The notes under the pieces: generated by a model
Seen by the model: only the letters and a program-made list of their open reading frames with translations
The model's database searches: none
What the model was told of the DNA's origin: nothing
Translations under genes and position numbers: made by a program
In this document: piece after piece, positions 28,339 through 31,962 of the stretch
How the letters are laid out: each line of letters opens with the position of its first letter
How positions within the stretch are numbered: the first letter of the stretch is position 1
Virus record (IMG/VR): IMGVR_UViG_3300024518_001668
Span: 1 to 31,962 of that record
DNA: 31,962 nt
Strand: one strand, 5' to 3'
DNA from: a virus

Positions 28339-31300
28339 TGCGATCTCCTAGAAGATTAGAAACGATCCCGTCGTTTATCGGAGCAGGCTGCTCCACCATT
28401 CCAGTTTTAGTAGTCCTGACTTCATCCAGTAACTGGTAAAGTTTAGAAGCACCGTTTTGATTGTTCCCATCGCCTAGATGGGAAACAACATCAGCAGGGA
28501 CAACGAACTCCCCACTGGACAAAGCAGACATACTGGATCCATCAGTGATGGCAGGAATTGTGTCATCCATACCTCCGCCCCATCCACCGATATAACCACC
28601 ACCAGCGTATCCGCCGACATGCCCACCCGCGTAGTTAAGGATACTAGTTACGGGTTGAGCCCCGTATGTTTGTTCGTACCAAGCGGGAATAGACAAAGTT
28701 CCGGTGTAGCCACCCACGATGTCTTGTCTCCGGTGTATCTCGTCTTGTATACGAGTGTGTATTGGCTCCAACAGTACCGATGCGAACAAAGCGAACCGTA
28801 ACAGTGACTTTCTTGACGTTAGGGATGCGTCCGCTCCAAATGTTCCAACACCCAGATCCAGGGCAAAGTTCCTAAGCTCTTCCGTCATTGGATCTTCGTC
28901 CTCGCCAGCCCATGTTCCCGTCATGAAATCATTGATATCGAATACAGTAGAACTGGCATCGCCCGACAGTATGTCACCAGCTTCGCTGTTCACTATGGCA
29001 TCAATCGATAAACCCGTTTCAGACATATAGTCTATTAGTTTTTCAGTGAAGAACGTTTGCACATCGTTTGAAGTAGAGAATTTGAAATTCCAAGCACCCG
29101 AGTTGTAGTCAGGAGAAAATACCCTGGCACCGTCATGTTTAGAAAAATCGAGACCAAGTTCAACCCGCTTGTCGTTTGCGAAATCATTTGTAAATTGAAA
29201 GTTACCATTGCCCGCAGGCTCACGATTTCGATCGAGTCTGGCTACCCCGAAGAGATTGTTCTCTTCATAATAATTTGGTTCTATACCAAGGGGGACCACC
29301 TGATACGCCGTCCGCGTACGAGCGTTAGAAGCCCTAGTTGAGCTTGTGCTTGGAACGAAAACATACCTTTCTCGAACCCTGCTCGGAGGAAGAAGCGAAG
29401 CTTCATATTCAGTTGCGTCGAGCCAATCTTCCTCGTTAAAATTTCCTTTGGCATTAAATCCAGTCCGTAGATCTTCGGCTAGATCAAGGATACCCGCCCC
29501 AGACGTACCATAATTAGCGTAGAGATGCAGAATAGCGTCGTCGGATCGATCAACGTCGCGATCAAGGTCATAGACTCCAGTTACCGGATCAGTAGGAAAC
29601 AAATCATATGCCGTGGTTGTGCCGTACTCGGTGATTACTTCTATTCCATCCTCCCATGCGGTACTATCATCTGGGCCAATATTATATGCAAGCTGATCCC
29701 TGACCCATCCGTTGCCTAAAGGCCCTGGAATATTCTCGTCAAAGACTTTCCCCGTATTAACCCCAGTCTCTACAATATACTGACCAGCCCATAGCACGGG
29801 TATCGGGTCATCCCCCTCTCCGAGATCCGTGTTTGGATCGCGGTAAAGTCGCAAACCATCCCTATCGTTAGTCTGGAAGTGATAGCCGGGAGGAAGGCTA
29901 ATATTACTAGCCCCAACAATTATATTGCCATCATCATCCCGCTGGCGGTTGACGAGACCAGCGGGATTAAAAGAGAAACCAGTGCCAGTGCCAGTAGTGG
30001 TGGTCCCAATGGTGGTCCCAGTGGTGGTGGTGGTGGTCCCAGTGGTGGTCCCAGTGGTGGTCCCAGTGGTGGTCCCAGTGGTGGTGGGGTTAAACAAAGC
30101 GTCTAGTGCGGTGGTCCGGGCATCACGAACAGCATCGAAATCAGCAGCTTGAGAAGCAGTAATTTCGATAGCAGGAGCGGTATCGTCTACTCCGATATCG
30201 TATTGATATGACGGCCTCACGTTAGTTCTAACATTTCCCTCCATCACCCAAACCCCGTTAGAATCCGACTCCTGACCGGGAAGGAGAAGCGGAACCCAAC
30301 TCACACCATCCTCGCCTCTCATGTAGGGTCGGATCTTTGTCGGATCGTTAGGGAAGTAATGAATTTCTCTAGCTGGTGGCCCTTGATTCACAACCCCATT
30401 ACCATCACCTACATCTGGATAAACAAGATCACCATCTTCCGTGTACCATATTATTTCTCCATCTGAATCAGTGCCTCCGTTAATCCAAGTTGGATCTATC
30501 CAACGAAAGTATGTAGGCTGACCGGTTGGGCCGACGCCCACATAGTATTCACCCGGTCGGTCGGGTAGCGTGACTAGATCTGGAGTTGTTTCCCCAAAAG
30601 TGGGTCCGGTTAAATCAATATTGCCAATTCCATCTATTATTAAGGAATTAAGGGCAACTGGATCATTCACGAGTGCAGAATACCGCTCTGGGGTTATTTT
30701 CTTAGCAGTCACCGCTTGCCAGAGGAATAATCTAGCGTTGTCTAAGAGAGCGGACTGAGACAATGTGCCAGTCTCTGCTGACCACTCAGCAGCGGAAATA
30801 TTCTGCTGGAACCTATATAGTTCCCCATAGTTATCAAACGCAAAGTTGCTCTTGTTGAGATCGATACTGTGGGATTGGAATAGAGCTTCATTCGTTCGTG
30901 AGAGATAAGTCATGTATGCGTCTACATCTGAACCAAACCCAGCAGCATCGGAATCCAACAGCAAAGACTCAATGAAATTTTCTGCCTCAGAGACCATTGT
31001 GAACTGATCTGCGGTGAGCCAGTCTCCTTCGTATCCAGCGGGTTCTCTAAATTCTCCTTCGTTCCAGTCATCTCTCTGAGCATCCCGTTCTACAGGTGCA
31101 TATAAAGACTCGATACCTTCAGGATTCTCTCGATCACCAAACAAGTAATCAGACGCCGCTGCTCCGGAGAAATCAAAATCTCCTGGGTCAACAGAAGCGT
31201 ATCCAAGTTCCGTATCCGTGTAGACTCTGGGAGTGGGGGCTGGTGGGGCTGGTGGGGCTGGGGGAGCTGGGGGATAAACCACCGTCTGTCCCCCTCCGGT

Positions 31301-31464
31301 TTGTTGAATGGGAGGGGTGGGGGCTGGGAACGGACCTGAAGGAGCATCCCCGAATACATCACTCTGCGTAATTGACTGGAAGTCGTCACCTAAGCCAAGG
31401 TCGTCAAAGGCAGCGATACCAGCAGCCATATCATGATCATCTATATTATTATTAGTGATAGGCA

Positions 31465-31465
<1 letters not shown>
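28331..31465 (-). CDS. Large structural protein (1044 aa) with Thr-rich linker
   Basis: Starts at ATG 31465 in a TAATG overlap. The N-terminal 120 residues are acidic and Pro-rich (PPAPPAPPAPPAPTPRV). A Thr/Gly-only linker near residues 460-495 is coded by a 12-bp tandem repeat (29979-30090). A dockerin/EF-hand-like stretch YDLDRDVDRSDDAILHLYANYG begins at residue 632. The C-terminus has GGHVGGYAGGGYIGGWGGGM, DDTIPAITDG, then LSSGEFVVPADVVSHLGDGNN, a pattern that I recall from virion proteins of marine tailed phages. It is probably a tail or particle-associated protein; its exact place is unknown. Confidence 0.7.
29979..30090 (-). repeat. 12-bp tandem repeat (Thr/Gly linker)
   Basis: About eight imperfect units of ACTGGGACCACC (as read on the coding strand) encode repeats of TGTT in the 1044-residue protein. 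Units differ by single bases and small indels of whole codons, so length variation would keep the frame. Confidence 0.85.

Positions 31466-31962
<497 letters not shown>

Noticed and set aside
29879-30152. + strand frames with PSGGPSGG or VVPVVVPV repeats
   Set aside because: Shadows of the 12-bp repeat in the 1044-residue - strand gene.

Overview
This window looks like part of a tailed-phage genome (or prophage-like contig) whose host is Gram-negative. Several things point to a lytic-type phage: tightly packed small genes with overlapping stop/start codons, a T7/Twinkle-type primase-helicase, a RusA resolvase, an exonuclease/Rad52-type annealase/SSB-like recombination set, and a lysis cassette with an overlapping inner/outer spanin pair. 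The structural operon ends in a 2839-residue protein. No integrase, terminase, portal, capsid or DNA polymerase is present, so the window is only part of the genome. It is cut inside a gene at both ends, and the right end lies in a 6-bp tandem repeat.

Layout. (1) 1-3933, + strand: a run of small early-type genes, mostly unknown. It includes a P-loop kinase, tiny membrane proteins, and one gene cut by an in-frame TGA. Short AT-rich palindromes of the form TAGTTAA-N2-TTAACTA sit just before the ribosome binding sites of several genes. (2) 3940-7597, + strand: a strong sigma70-like promoter with a dyad, then a three-gene module: MoxR-type AAA+ ATPase, a 290-aa unknown protein, and a protein combining an HExxH metallopeptidase-like domain with a VWA domain. 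(3) 7604-10558, + strand: small accessory genes, including a ribbon-helix-helix protein, tRNA-Arg(UCU), a pentapeptide-repeat protein and a winged-helix-like protein. (4) 10515-13814, - strand: an unknown protein, the primase-helicase, and RusA with a partly overlapping downstream gene. A 324-bp structured gap (12811-13134) holds two + strand promoter-like sites, a terminator and a strong hairpin. (5) 13863-16272, + strand: exonuclease, annealase, SSB-like protein, DUF3310 protein and a small basic protein, closed by a two-way terminator. (6) 31962-16329, - strand: virion genes leading into endolysin, holin-like protein, i-spanin and o-spanin.

How the genes work together. Regions 4 and 5 form a replication-recombination unit: primase-helicase at the fork, an exonuclease making single strands, a Rad52-type protein annealing them, an SSB-like protein protecting them, and RusA resolving junctions. 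The late operon reads from virion proteins into lysis, as is usual. The giant protein carries a zinc-metallopeptidase motif and four copies of a GLDADRF linker between unlike modules. This suggests a virion-carried, possibly self-processed multi-effector protein.

The best candidates for undescribed biology are the palindrome family before early genes, the MoxR/unknown/zincin-VWA module with its own promoter, the repeat-delimited giant protein, and the possible small RNAs in the 12.8-13.1 kb gap. All product names rest on reading motifs by eye; no database search was run.
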